Shown: positions 10,931 through 19,253, counted from the stretch's first letter. The stretch is DNA of 33,775 nt from Acidobacteriota bacterium (GCA_021296475.1 JAGWAJ010000041.1:4561-38335); one strand, 5' to 3'. Made by a program: numbers and translations. The notes: generated by a model not told the origin, from the letters alone.

Positions 10931-12519
10931 GGAACGGCCCGCCACGGGCGGGCGCACGACGGCCCTTCGGCGTGGGCCCGCGTACCCGGCCAGCGCGCGA
11001 CCGAAGCGCGCGAGCTCGCGGGGCGGCGGCGGTGGCGGTGGCGCTTGCGGCCTTGGGCCTGGTCGCGTGCGGGGCGGACCCCGCCACTCTCTCCTCGGCG
11101 GCCGAAGGGCCGTTCGATCTCGTGATCGCGGGCGGGCGGGTCGTCGATCCGGAGAGCGGCCTCGACGGCGTCCGCAACGTCGGCATCCGGGACGGCCGGA
11201 TCGCCGCCGTCGCCGAGGGCGACCTCGTCGGCGCGGAGGTCGTCGAGGCGGGCGGCCTCGTCGTGGCCCCCGGCTTCATCGACCTGCACGCGCACGGCCA
11301 GGACGCGGTCAGCAGCGGCTACCAGGCGATGGACGGCGTGACGACGGCGCTCGAGCTCGAGATCGGCGCGTTCCCGGTCGCCCGCTGGTACGCCCGGCGC
11401 GACGGCGCGGCCCGCATCCACTACGGCGCGTCGGTGAGCCACCAGGGGGCCCGCATCCGGGCAATGCGGAGCCCCTTCGCGCTGAGCAACGCAGATGGCA
11501 CGTTCTCGCTCGGCAACAGCACCGACGACGCGCTGTACCGCGCAGCCACCGACGAGGAGCTCGCCGAGCTGCAGGGGCTGATGGCCCAGGGCCTGCGCGA
11601 CGGGGGCATCGGGTTCGGGTTCGGCCTCAGTTACACGCCCGGCGCGAGCCACCGCGAGCTGCTCGATCTCTTCGGCCTCGCGGCCGGCTACGACGCCCCG
11701 TCGTTCGTCCACCTCCGCTCGGCGGCCGCGTTCTCCCGCGGCGGCGCCCTGGCGCCCTTTCAGGAAGTGATCGCCAACGCGGCCGTCACCGGTGCGCCGC
11801 TCCACATCGTGCACCTGAACAGTACGGCCGGGGCACGGGCGGAGGAGGCGCTGGCGATGATCCGCGGCGCGCGGGAGCGTGGCCTCGACGTGACGACGGA
11901 GGCCTATCCCTACACCGCCAGCGCGTCGCTCATCGAGTCGCCGCTGTTCGACGGCTGGTCCGGGCGTCCGGCGGAGGCCTACGAGCGCCTGCAGTGGGTC
12001 GGGACCGGCGAGCGGCTGACGCCGGAGACCTTCGAGCGCTACCGCCGCCAGGGCGGCTGGGTCATCATGCACGGCCGGTCGGAGGCGACCAACGAGTGGA
12101 TCGTCGGCCAGCCCGACGTCATGGCCGCCAGCGACGGCATTCCGTTCAGCGAGGGGCGCGGGCACCCGCGGGGGGCCGGCACCTTCGCCCGCATCCTCGG
12201 GCACTACGTCCGCGAGCGGGGCGCGCTGTCGCTTACCGACGCCCTGCGCAAGATGACGCTGCTGCCGGCCGAGCGCCTCGAGGGCATCGTCCCCGCCATG
12301 GCGCGCAAGGGCCGCGTGCAGGTGGGGAGCGACGCCGATCTGACGCTCTTCGACCCCGAGCGCATCATCGACCGCGCCACCTACGAGGCCCCCGACCGCT
12401 ACTCGGCCGGCATCGAGCATGTGCTCGTCGCCGGCACGTTCGTCGTCCGCGACGGCGCCCTGGTCGACGGCGTCACCCCCGGCCGGCCCTTGCACGGCCG
12501 GCACCGGGTAGCCGAGTAG
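10927..12519 (+). CDS. Amidohydrolase lipoprotein, N-acyl-D-amino-acid deacylase-like
   Basis: A metal-dependent hydrolase of about 530 residues in the D-aminoacylase group. The amidohydrolase start VIAGGRVVDPESG, the metal motif PGFIDLHAHG, HIVHLNS, HGRSEATNEWIVG, the catalytic-Asp region MAASDGIPFSEG and HPRGAGTFARIL are all visible. An Arg-rich start, a hydrophobic Ala/Val/Leu segment and the lipobox LVAC (Cys48 from GTG 10927) predict lipid anchoring outside the cytoplasm, unusual for cytosolic D-aminoacylases. The GTG start overlaps the transporter stop; an alternative GTG at 10972 would give a shorter n-region. Coupling to an anion transporter suggests that the hydrolase releases a product which the transporter imports. 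The gene ends just before a strong hairpin. Confidence 0.87.
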   Translation: MRNGPPRAGARRPFGVGPRTRPARDRSARARGAAAVAVALAALGLVACGADPATLSSAAEGPFDLVIAGGRVVDPESGLDGVRNVGIRDGRIAAVAEGDLVGAEVVEAGGLVVAPGFIDLHAHGQDAVSSGYQAMDGVTTALELEIGAFPVARWYARRDGAARIHYGASVSHQGARIRAMRSPFALSNADGTFSLGNSTDDALYRAATDEELAELQGLMAQGLRDGGIGFGFGLSYTPGASHRELLDLFGLAAGYDAPSFVHLRSAAAFSRGGALAPFQEVIANAAVTGAPLHIVHLNSTAGARAEEALAMIRGARERGLDVTTEAYPYTASASLIESPLFDGWSGRPAEAYERLQWVGTGERLTPETFERYRRQGGWVIMHGRSEATNEWIVGQPDVMAASDGIPFSEGRGHPRGAGTFARILGHYVRERGALSLTDALRKMTLLPAERLEGIVPAMARKGRVQVGSDADLTLFDPERIIDRATYEAPDRYSAGIEHVLVAGTFVVRDGALVDGVTPGRPLHGRHRVAE

Positions 12520-12522
12520 CCT

Positions 12523-12566
12523 GGAGTCGGGCGCGCCAGCGCAATCAGCGCGCCCGACTCCGTTTA
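12523..12566. terminator. Strong bidirectional hairpin between convergent genes
   Basis: A perfect 14-bp stem (12523-12536 with 12548-12561, arms GGAGTCGGGCGCGC and its complement) encloses an 11-base loop and is followed by GTTTA. It lies 4 bases after the amidohydrolase stop and 30 bases beyond the stop of the opposing gene. The outer GGAGTC/GACTCC is the same as in the dispersed hairpin repeat. Confidence 0.75.
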
Positions 12567-12590
12567 CCGCGTGGACTCGCGACGCCCGAA

Positions 12591-14774
12591 TCAGTGCGCC
12601 AGCGGGTGCGGGCGGACCTGGAACTTCACCAGGTTGCCCTGCGTGCCCTTGCCGCCCTCGTTGTGCCAGACGGCGTTGGTGCCATAGTCGGCCCAGACGG
12701 CGCGCCCTTTCCAGCCCGCGTCCGGATCGTCGATGCGCCCGTCCATCCCGCGCGAGTAGAACCCGAGGGGATACGGCACGCGCATGATCACGTACTCCTC
12801 CTCCTCCGGGAGGAAGGCGAGCAGCGAGTCCGACGTCGAGCCGGTGGCGATCGGCACGTTGTCGCCGAGGCCGAGGGTGTTGAACTGGTCCACCCAGTGG
12901 TAGTAGTGGAAGTCGGCGCTCCCGTGGTCGGTGACGCCCTTCATCTGCGGACCGGGCGTCGCGTAGAGCGTCCAGCCCTCGGGGCAGTGCTGGCCGGTCG
13001 CCTCGGGGCCGTTCAGCACCGCGCATTGGCTGCGGTCGAACTTCGCGATGTGGCCGCTGCCCGAGAGCGCCGTCCAGACGACGCCGTTGCGGTCGATGTC
13101 GACGCCGCGCGGCGAGTAGCCCTGAACGGCGGCGCGGTCGTTCTCGAACGGCGGCTGGTAGTACTCGGCGATGCAACTCTCCGGCGGATTGTCGCCGATG
13201 TCGAGGCGCACGATCTGCCCCGGCACGCCGCCCGACGCCGCCCAGACGACGTTGGGCTCGGTCGGGTCGGGCACGATGCCGTACCAGCCGCGGCCCATCT
13301 GCCGGTCCTTCGTGGGGTCGGGGTCGTCGCGGAGGCCCGTGAACTCGCCGATGCGCCCGTCGCCGGTGGTGTCGACGACGGTCGGGCACCAGCCCTGCGA
13401 GGCCTGCGCGTCGCCGGTCTCGTCGTAGACCTTCGTGTTGACCCAGCCGATCACGTCGCTGACCGAGCTGAGGTAGAGCGTGTCGTCCGCATCGAAGCCG
13501 AACTGCAGGTGGTGCGTGTTGAAGCAGGTGTCGATGAGCTCCGTTTCCTCGGTCGCCGGGTCGTAGTAGGCCACGTGCCGCGCCGCCCGCTCCAGCGGGT
13601 AGTACCGCGCGTACGGGTTGTCGGATCCCTCGCGGCACCACGCCGGGTTGCCGGGACCGCGGATCTGGTGGGTCATCCAGACTCGGCCCTGTCCGTCCAT
13701 CATCGGGTTGTGGGGGTTGCCGGGGTTGTTCCAGATCAGCTCGTCGCCGAAGTAGAACGACGGGTTCGGCATCTCCTGCGCGATGTAGGACTGGAAGTCG
13801 CCCTCGCCGGGGGTGTCGCGGACCGGCAACACCACCTCGTGCGCCTCGTTCGTGTTCGGATCCACCCAGACCAGCTTGTCGTTGGCGAACTCCACCCCGT
13901 AGACCGGGCCGCCGGCGTTGACGCTCGGATCGCGCTTGTCGGTCGCGATCTCGTCGTGGATGTAGCCGGTCTCGCCGCCCCACTCCCAGAGCGTCAGCAC
14001 CACGTCGCGCTCCCGGCCCTGCGGCCGCGGCGGCTGCTGGGGCACCTCGCCCGTCGTGATGCGATCCGTCCAGTCGGCGTAGGCGGCGATGCCGCGCTGG
14101 CGGCCGAAGCGGCTGATGGTGCGGGCCATGTTGGAGGCTCGCTGGCCGGTGACGATCCGGTGCGCCCAGGCCGCCTCGGTCGAGTCGAAGTCCGCGGCGT
14201 TGGGAATCTCGCGGGTCGGCAGGTTGCCGAGCTGGTGGCAGAGCTGGCAGCCCTGCTTCAGCAGGTCGATCCAGTGGGCCTGCGTCCGGACGCTGGCCGG
14301 GATGCCGTTGCCGTCCCCGCCGGTGCCCGGGAACTCCGCCTTCTCCGGGACCTCCATCAGCGAGTACCAGTAGTTGGCCGGGTAGACCTGGGCCGCGTCG
14401 CGCGGCGTCGGCGCCTCGACCGCGGTCAGATCGAGCGACTGCCCGGGCCGCGTCGCGACCCGCGGGGAATCGACCAGCCCGTAGCCGCGCACCCAGACGT
14501 CGTAGTCCGCCTCCGGGAGGTCCGGCAGGACGTAGCGGCCCTCGTCGTCCGTCACGACGATCTTGCGGTACAGCGTCGCGAAGTCGTCGGTCTCGGCGAT
14601 GACCCAGACGCCTGCCTCCGGGCCGCCGGCGCTCCGCACCACGCCGCCGACGTCGTCGTCGTCGAGCGTGACCGCCTGCTGAGCCGTTGCCGTGGGCCCG
14701 TCGAGGACGAGGCCCGCTGCCGCCAGACCGACGGCGGCCAGAATGGTGACGATTCGACTGGTTCGAGTTGACAT
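12591..14774 (-). CDS. Exported monoheme protein: carboxypeptidase-regulatory-like domain, c-type heme motif and beta-propeller
   Basis: A 727-residue secreted protein. After a signal peptide (cleavage around TATAQQ, residues 29-33), residues 41-120 form a carboxypeptidase-regulatory-like beta-sandwich (GGVVRSAGGPEAGVWV, DDEGRYVLPDLPEADYDVWVRG). A single CXXCH heme motif CQLCH follows at 176-180, then from about residue 240 a propeller-like region with repeats of the type G-VW-A and DIDRNGVVWTALSGSGHIAKFD. The combination suggests a periplasmic electron-transfer or dehydrogenase-associated protein. No catalytic function can be assigned. GGGAGG lies six bases before the ATG. The gene converges on the amidohydrolase and shares the hairpin at 12523. 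Confidence 0.82.
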   Translation of the reverse strand: MSTRTSRIVTILAAVGLAAAGLVLDGPTATAQQAVTLDDDDVGGVVRSAGGPEAGVWVIAETDDFATLYRKIVVTDDEGRYVLPDLPEADYDVWVRGYGLVDSPRVATRPGQSLDLTAVEAPTPRDAAQVYPANYWYSLMEVPEKAEFPGTGGDGNGIPASVRTQAHWIDLLKQGCQLCHQLGNLPTREIPNAADFDSTEAAWAHRIVTGQRASNMARTISRFGRQRGIAAYADWTDRITTGEVPQQPPRPQGRERDVVLTLWEWGGETGYIHDEIATDKRDPSVNAGGPVYGVEFANDKLVWVDPNTNEAHEVVLPVRDTPGEGDFQSYIAQEMPNPSFYFGDELIWNNPGNPHNPMMDGQGRVWMTHQIRGPGNPAWCREGSDNPYARYYPLERAARHVAYYDPATEETELIDTCFNTHHLQFGFDADDTLYLSSVSDVIGWVNTKVYDETGDAQASQGWCPTVVDTTGDGRIGEFTGLRDDPDPTKDRQMGRGWYGIVPDPTEPNVVWAASGGVPGQIVRLDIGDNPPESCIAEYYQPPFENDRAAVQGYSPRGVDIDRNGVVWTALSGSGHIAKFDRSQCAVLNGPEATGQHCPEGWTLYATPGPQMKGVTDHGSADFHYYHWVDQFNTLGLGDNVPIATGSTSDSLLAFLPEEEEYVIMRVPYPLGFYSRGMDGRIDDPDAGWKGRAVWADYGTNAVWHNEGGKGTQGNLVKFQVRPHPLAH

Positions 14775-14845
14775 CTAGGGCCTCCCGCGGTCTCGGATCG
14801 GTACCGTGTGCGTCCGCGCCATTCTACCCCCCGGCCTGCCCTCGT

Positions 14846-15841
14846 CTACGGCTCGCGTTGCGCCAGCGCCTGCCGCATCGTCTCGTAGTGCGTGTCGAGC
14901 GCGTAGCGGTAGGCCTCGCGCCAGTAGGCGGTGTCGTGCCCGCCGCGCCGCTGCCGGTAGTCGAAGGGGATGTCGGCGTCGATCAGCATCCCGGCGAACG
15001 CCTGGGCGGCGAGGAGGTAGGGGCCTGCCGTGCCGGAATCGATCTGGATGAAGGGCAGCGCGTTGCGGCGGACCCGCATCACGAGCAGGAACGGGTCGTG
15101 GGATTCGGCCTCCGCCGCCGTGACGAACGGCTGGCCGCGCGGCGTCCGGTCGACGATGCTGCTGAAGCCGGCGAGGCCGATCCGCGGGTCCTCGGCGCGC
15201 CGCCGCGCCTCGGCCTCCGGCGTGTAGCCCCGCGGCGGATCGGCGTCGCCGCCGAGGCGCAGCCGCTCGGCGGCCAACCGGGCGTAGTCGATCATGCCCG
15301 ACTGGCTCCCGACGGAGACGAAGCGGTCCGCGTTGCGCAACCCGACGGTCAACGCTCCGTAGCCCCCCATCCCGAAGCCGGCGATGGCGCGTCCCTCCCG
15401 CGCCGCCACCGTCCGGTAGCGCGCGTCGACGTGCCCCACGACGTCGTCGGCGAGGTAGTCCTCCCACGCGTCGCGCCGCCCGTCGTCGCTCCGCGCCCAG
15501 TTGACGTAGAACGACTCGCCGGCGTCGGGCATCACGAGAATCATCGCGCGCTCGCCCGCGATCGTCGCGTCGTCGAGGATGTCCCGCCACGCGAGGAAGC
15601 TGCGGCCCTCCCCGTGCAGCAGATAGAGCGTCGGGTAGCGGCGCTCCGCGCTGGCCGAATCGTGGTACCCGCTCGGCAGGACGACGTCGTACTTCATCGG
15701 CCGGTCGACGGCCGGAGCGTGGAGCTCCACCGTCTCGACGCGACCGGGTTGCGCGCCGGCGACGGAGGCCGCGCAGAGCCAACCGAGGGCGGCCAGAGCG
15801 GCGCGGTGGGCGATGCGACGCGGGGCGGAGTAGTGGACCAT
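14846..15841 (-). CDS. Esterase-D/FrmB-like alpha/beta hydrolase with missing nucleophile
   Basis: A 331-residue exported protein with an N-terminal signal peptide (RAALAALGWLCAASVAGAQ) and the esterase-D fold: YPTLYLLHGEGRSFLAW (69-85), MILVMPDAGESFYVNW (100-115) and DDVVGHVDARYRT (132-144). The nucleophile elbow, normally GxSxGG, reads GFGMGGYG (155-162): the Ser is Gly157 (codon GGG). The presumed acid Asp268 (QIDSG) and base His302 (GGHDTAYW) remain. It may therefore be non-hydrolytic, for example carbohydrate- or ligand-binding, or use another nucleophile. The start has GGGAGA seven bases upstream. It lies 71 bases downstream of the monoheme-protein gene on the same strand, possibly co-transcribed but with the esterase upstream. 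Confidence 0.85.
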   Translation of the reverse strand: MVHYSAPRRIAHRAALAALGWLCAASVAGAQPGRVETVELHAPAVDRPMKYDVVLPSGYHDSASAERRYPTLYLLHGEGRSFLAWRDILDDATIAGERAMILVMPDAGESFYVNWARSDDGRRDAWEDYLADDVVGHVDARYRTVAAREGRAIAGFGMGGYGALTVGLRNADRFVSVGSQSGMIDYARLAAERLRLGGDADPPRGYTPEAEARRRAEDPRIGLAGFSSIVDRTPRGQPFVTAAEAESHDPFLLVMRVRRNALPFIQIDSGTAGPYLLAAQAFAGMLIDADIPFDYRQRRGGHDTAYWREAYRYALDTHYETMRQALAQREP

Positions 15842-15887
15842 CCGGAGTTCTCCCGACACAGGGCAAGTCACAGACAAGCCCGGAAAC

Positions 15888-15960
15888 CTTCGCCTGCGGC
15901 TCCGATTCCCGCCCAGTCGGCCTACAGGAGTCCGCGCCGTTCTACGGCGCAGACTCCTGG
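15888..15960. repeat. Dispersed hairpin repeat, degenerate 5' half with intact hairpin
   Basis: The hairpin at 15925-15959 (CAGGAGTC...GACTCCTG outer arms, GCGCCGTTCTACGGCGC inner part) has one mismatch in 16 pairs. The preceding 5' half (TCGCCTGCGGCTCCG...) is recognisable but diverged. Unlike the other copies, it lies between divergent transcription units, in the leader of the esterase gene and upstream of the toxin-antitoxin locus. Confidence 0.8.
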
Positions 15961-15994
15961 TGCAACCCACGGCAGCTCGGTGGCGCACGGTGAC

Positions 15995-16009
15995 TCTGTA
16001 GAATACAGA
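15995..16009. promoter_or_regulatory. Palindrome overlapping the -10 box of the toxin-antitoxin locus
   Basis: TCTGTA-GAA-TACAGA is a perfect inverted repeat ending 3 bases before the antitoxin ATG at 16013. It contains TAGAAT (15999-16004), a good -10 hexamer, only 8 bases from the ATG, so the transcript would be leaderless or nearly so. The arrangement suits autorepression by an antitoxin or toxin-antitoxin complex, as is known for type II systems. Confidence 0.55.
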
Positions 16010-16012
16010 ATT

Positions 16013-16265
16013 ATGGAACATACGATACGAGCGACCGACCTGGCCCGCAACCTGGGCGATGTGTCGCCACGACTCGTTCGTCATCGAGCGCAATGGCAAG
16101 CCGGTGGCGCGCGTCGTACCCATCGCCGGCGCGGCCGGTGACGTCACCGTCGCGGAAGCGCTCGCGGCGTGGACCAGCGGCGCAGCGGCCGACCGCTCGT
16201 TCGCGGAAGATCTCGCCGCGGTCGACGCCGCCGATCGACCGCCTGCGAACCGATGGGAGTCGTAG
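16013..16265 (+). pseudogene. Phd/VapB-type antitoxin, frameshifted
   Basis: The first 17 codons (MEHTIRATDLARNLGDV) are the N-terminus of a Phd/YefM-like antitoxin. The family continuation (RHDSFVIERNGKPVARVVPI) is present immediately afterwards but in another frame. The expected short segment between them is missing, consistent with loss of about 17 bases near 16061-16066. Read straight from 16013, the product would be 42 residues with an unrelated tail. An ATG at 16059 could still give a 68-residue protein holding the second half and the toxin-binding C-terminus ([11 protein letters not shown]..., [13 protein letters not shown]) but lacking the DNA-binding start. Its stop overlaps the toxin ATG by 13 nt, the usual operon layout. 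Confidence 0.75.
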
Positions 16266-16684
16266 TCGATACCAGTGCGCTCGTCGCTGCGGAGCGTCGC
16301 CGCGCAACCGACTCGTCCGGCTCGCTCCCGACGTGGAGTGAGCTCCTCGGACGACTTGCCGACGAGAACGCCGTCCTGCCGGCCGCGACATACGCGGAAC
16401 TGCTGGTCGGCGTGCACCTGGCCGACTCTCCCGGACGGGCCGCGTCGCGTCGGTCGCGAATCGACGCCCTCACCGCCCGCGTGCCGATCGTCGATTTCGA
16501 CGCTGCCGTCGCCCGGCGGTGGGCGCGGCTGCTCGCCGATCTCCGCCGCGCCGGCGAGCCCATTCCCGCGAACGACCTGGCGGTGGCGGCGACGGCCCTT
16601 CACCTGGGATTCGCGGTGTTGGTGGGGCCCTCCGCCGATGAGCACTTCCACCGGGTGGCGGGTCTCCGCGTGGAGCGGCTGTAG
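16253..16684 (+). CDS. vapC: PIN-domain toxin, VapC family
   Basis: A 143-residue PIN-domain protein, expected to be a Mg-dependent endoribonuclease that cuts tRNA or rRNA and is neutralised by its cognate antitoxin. The four acidic positions of the active site are visible: Asp6 (VVVDTSAL), Glu49 (TYAELLVGV), Asp108 ([13 protein letters not shown]) and Asp129 ([10 protein letters not shown]). Length and motif order are normal, so the toxin seems functional. Its ATG lies inside the 3' end of the antitoxin reading frame, in another phase. The antitoxin is frameshifted, which raises the question of how the toxin is controlled. Confidence 0.88.
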   Translation: MGVVVDTSALVAAERRRATDSSGSLPTWSELLGRLADENAVLPAATYAELLVGVHLADSPGRAASRRSRIDALTARVPIVDFDAAVARRWARLLADLRRAGEPIPANDLAVAATALHLGFAVLVGPSADEHFHRVAGLRVERL

Positions 16685-16805
16685 GCGCGAGGCCTCCACG
16701 CGGTCCCCGGTTCGCCGTGCGCCCGCCGACAGTGGGAGGGGGCGTCGCCGCGTGTGGTAGCTTGGCAGATTCGTGCGCGCCGCCGCTCCGGCTGGAGGCC
16801 CTGCG

Positions 16806-17468
16806 ATGAACCGACCCGCGCCTGCCGCCGTTCCGATTCACTACCCGAGCTCGGACGGCCGGCCGATGGCGGAGAACGACGCCCAGCGCAGTGCCATCCT
16901 GTACGGGATCGGCGCCCTGACCCGCCATTTCAAGGGCCGCCCGGACGTCTACGTTTCCGGAGACCTCCTCCTCTACTACCGGGAGGGCGATCCGCGGACG
17001 TCGATCGCCCCGGACGTCTTCGTGGTGTTCGGCGTGGAGGACCGCCCACGGCAGAACTACAAGCTGTGGGAGGAGGGGCGGGCACCGGCCTTTGTGCTGG
17101 AGGTGGCGTCGCCGAGCACGTGGCGGGACGACATCGGGCGGAAGCGGTCGGTGTATGCGCGGCTCGGCGTGCGCGAGTATTGGCAGTACGACCCGCTGGG
17201 AGCGCACCTGCCGGCCCGTCTCCAGGGCGATCGGTTGGCGGGCTCGGGCTACGTTCGTCAACCGGCGGCGACGCAGCCGGACGGTGCCCTGACGCTGCGC
17301 AGCGAGACGCTGGGCCTGGAGCTGCGCGCTGCGCCGGGGCGGGAGATGCGCTTTCGGCATCCCGCCACCGGTCGCGAGCTGCGCAGCCACGACGAGGAAG
17401 CCGAGGGCCGTCTGGTCGCCGAGGCGCGGGTGGTCGAGCTGGAAGCGCTCCTCCGCAACCGGGGTTGA
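16806..17468 (+). CDS. Uma2-family (DUF820) putative nuclease-fold protein
   Basis: A 220-residue protein of the Uma2/DUF820 family, which has a PD-(D/E)xK nuclease-like core but no established biological role. Visible are SIAPDVFVVFG (Asp70), AFVLEVASPSTWRDD (Glu99) and K-SVYARLGVREYWQYDP (113-130), the usual family signature. GGAGG lies about eight bases before the ATG; a GTG at 16773 would add 11 residues without similarity. The gene stands alone, next to the toxin-antitoxin locus and convergent with the amidase. Uma2 genes are often multicopy accessory genes, so this neighbourhood may be a small accessory patch. Confidence 0.85.
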   Translation: MNRPAPAAVPIHYPSSDGRPMAENDAQRSAILYGIGALTRHFKGRPDVYVSGDLLLYYREGDPRTSIAPDVFVVFGVEDRPRQNYKLWEEGRAPAFVLEVASPSTWRDDIGRKRSVYARLGVREYWQYDPLGAHLPARLQGDRLAGSGYVRQPAATQPDGALTLRSETLGLELRAAPGREMRFRHPATGRELRSHDEEAEGRLVAEARVVELEALLRNRG

Positions 17469-17542
17469 CCGTCCCATCGCGGGGCAGGGATGCCCGCGGC
17501 GCGGGCGACCGGGGCGGTCGGACCGCGGGCCGACGGGGGCCG

Positions 17543-18973
17543 TCAGCCGGCCAGCTCGCCCAGGGTCGGCCGGCGCCGCCCGGCTCCCGCCGCCTGCTCG
17601 AAGGCATGGGCCATCTGCAGGACCCCGAGGTCGTCGTGCTGGCGGCCGACGATCTGCAGGCCGACCGGCAGTCCGTCGCCGGTGAACCCGCACGGGACCG
17701 CGATGGACGGAAGGCCCAGCACCGAGATGTCGCTGCAGGAGCGCATCCAGTCGAGGTAGGTGGTCATCGAGACGCCGTCGATCTCGGTCGGGTAGGGCTG
17801 CTCGACGTCGAACGGCGGTACCTGGGTGACCGGGAGCGCCAGGTACTCGTAGCGCTCCAGGAAGCGGCGAACGCGGTCGAGGAGCGCCGTCCACGCGCGC
17901 ATCGCCTCGCCCAGCCGCGGGCCGGTCAGCCGCCGCCCCTCCTCGATGTTCCAGACCACGGTGTCCTTCATCTCGTGCCGGTGCTCGTCGAGCAGGGCTC
18001 CGTAGCAGAGCTCGAAGTACCACGCCCGCCACACCTGGAAGACCTCGGCGGCCCCGGTGAGGTTCGGCTCCGCGTCCTCGACCCGGCAGCCGAGGCGCTC
18101 GAGCACGGCCCGTCCGGTCTCGACCACCGCGGCTACCCGCGGGTCGACCGGCAGGCCGCCGAGGTTGCGGCTCCAGGCCACGGCAGTCCCGCCCAGGTCG
18201 CGGTCGAGCGGGGGCCGGAACGCGGCGCCCGGCTCCGGGAGCGAGAGCGGCGCCCGCGGATCCGGGCCGGCGATGACGCTCAGCATCAGCGCCGCGTCCG
18301 CCACCGAGCGTGCCATCGGGCCCTGCACCCCCATCGGGAACCAGGCCGCCTGGCTCGGCCAGATCGGGACGCGGCCCGGCGACGGCCGGAACCCGACGAC
18401 GTTGCAGAAGCCGGCCGGGTTGCGCAGCGACCCCCCCAGGTCGCTCCCGTCCGCGAGCGGCACCATCCCCGCGGCCAGCGCCGCCGCCGCGCCGCCGCTG
18501 CTCCCGCCGCACGTCTTCGTTGGATCGTACGGGTTCCGGGTCGCGCCGAAGACGGCGTTGAAGGTCTGCGATCCGGCGCCGAACTCCGGCGTGTTGGTCT
18601 TGCCGATCGTGATCGCGCCGGCGGCCCGCAGCCTCTCGACGATCAGCGCGTCGTCGGGCGGGACGAAGTCGCGGAAGATCGGCGAGCCGAACGTCGTCCG
18701 GATGCCCCGCGTGGGAGTCAGGTCCTTGTGGGCGACCGGCAGGCCGTGGAGCGGCCCGACCGGCTCGCCGCGCGCGAGGGCTGCATCCGCGGCCTCCGCG
18801 CCTCGGCGCGCCGCGTCGGGAAGGAGGGTCACGATGGCGTTCAGCGTCGGATTGACACGGGCGATCCGCGCCAGGTGGGCCTCCATCACCTCCACCGCCG
18901 TGAGCTCGCGGGCCTCGATGGCGCGCGCGAGGTCGGCCGCGGAACGGAAGCAGAGATCGGATTCGCCGTCCAT
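17543..18973 (-). CDS. Amidase (amidase signature family)
   Basis: A 476-residue amidase-signature hydrolase. The Ser-cisSer-Lys triad is in place: Lys in PVAHKDLTPT (about residue 82), the Gly/Ser-rich loop TCGGSSGGAAAALAAGM (around 153-169) and the nucleophile region DGSDLGGSLRNPAGF (around 174-188). The C-terminal GLPSIAVPCGFTGDGLPVGLQIVG is typical for this family. No signal peptide, so it is cytoplasmic. Not a GatA of the usual kind, as no gatB or gatC is nearby; the substrate is undetermined. No Shine-Dalgarno is visible before the ATG; a 13-base palindrome lies just upstream. Confidence 0.92.
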   Translation of the reverse strand: MDGESDLCFRSAADLARAIEARELTAVEVMEAHLARIARVNPTLNAIVTLLPDAARRGAEAADAALARGEPVGPLHGLPVAHKDLTPTRGIRTTFGSPIFRDFVPPDDALIVERLRAAGAITIGKTNTPEFGAGSQTFNAVFGATRNPYDPTKTCGGSSGGAAAALAAGMVPLADGSDLGGSLRNPAGFCNVVGFRPSPGRVPIWPSQAAWFPMGVQGPMARSVADAALMLSVIAGPDPRAPLSLPEPGAAFRPPLDRDLGGTAVAWSRNLGGLPVDPRVAAVVETGRAVLERLGCRVEDAEPNLTGAAEVFQVWRAWYFELCYGALLDEHRHEMKDTVVWNIEEGRRLTGPRLGEAMRAWTALLDRVRRFLERYEYLALPVTQVPPFDVEQPYPTEIDGVSMTTYLDWMRSCSDISVLGLPSIAVPCGFTGDGLPVGLQIVGRQHDDLGVLQMAHAFEQAAGAGRRRPTLGELAG

Positions 18974-18979
18974 CGCGCC

Positions 18980-18992
18980 AGCGTACTACGCT
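18980..18992. promoter_or_regulatory. Palindrome directly upstream of the amidase start
   Basis: AGCGTA-C-TACGCT is a perfect inverted repeat with 6-base arms, beginning 7 bases from the amidase ATG. It could be an operator or part of a leader structure. The remainder of the 280-base spacer up to the cyclase gene is GC-rich and otherwise featureless. Confidence 0.3.
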
Positions 18993-19253
18993 CCCGGCGC
19001 GCCACGATCGTTCCTCCGCGGTGACCGCGGGCGGGCGACGCACCCTCCGGGTTCTTGCCACGGCGGGGTGAACCGGCGAGACTACCGCGTCGGGCGAGAC
19101 CGGCGCGAGGCGGCAACGGTGCGGACGAGCGGGACGCGCGACGCCGCACGACAGGATTGAGGGCTGCGGGCCTCCGGCGTGAGCGCGTCGGGGAGGGAGC
19201 GGCGCGCGGCTCCGAGGACAGGAACGAAGATCCGCGGGATGGAGCAGACGATC

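Noticed and set aside
10819-14771. Very long open frames of more than 1000 codons antisense to the amidohydrolase and heme-propeller genes
   Set aside because: High GC content depletes stop codons in the other frames; the translations are Arg/Ala/Gly-rich, lack motifs and overlap clearly recognisable genes.
16059-16265. Calling the 68-residue frame alone as a normal antitoxin gene
   Set aside because: The N-terminal half of the antitoxin is encoded just upstream in another frame, so the locus is better described as frameshifted.
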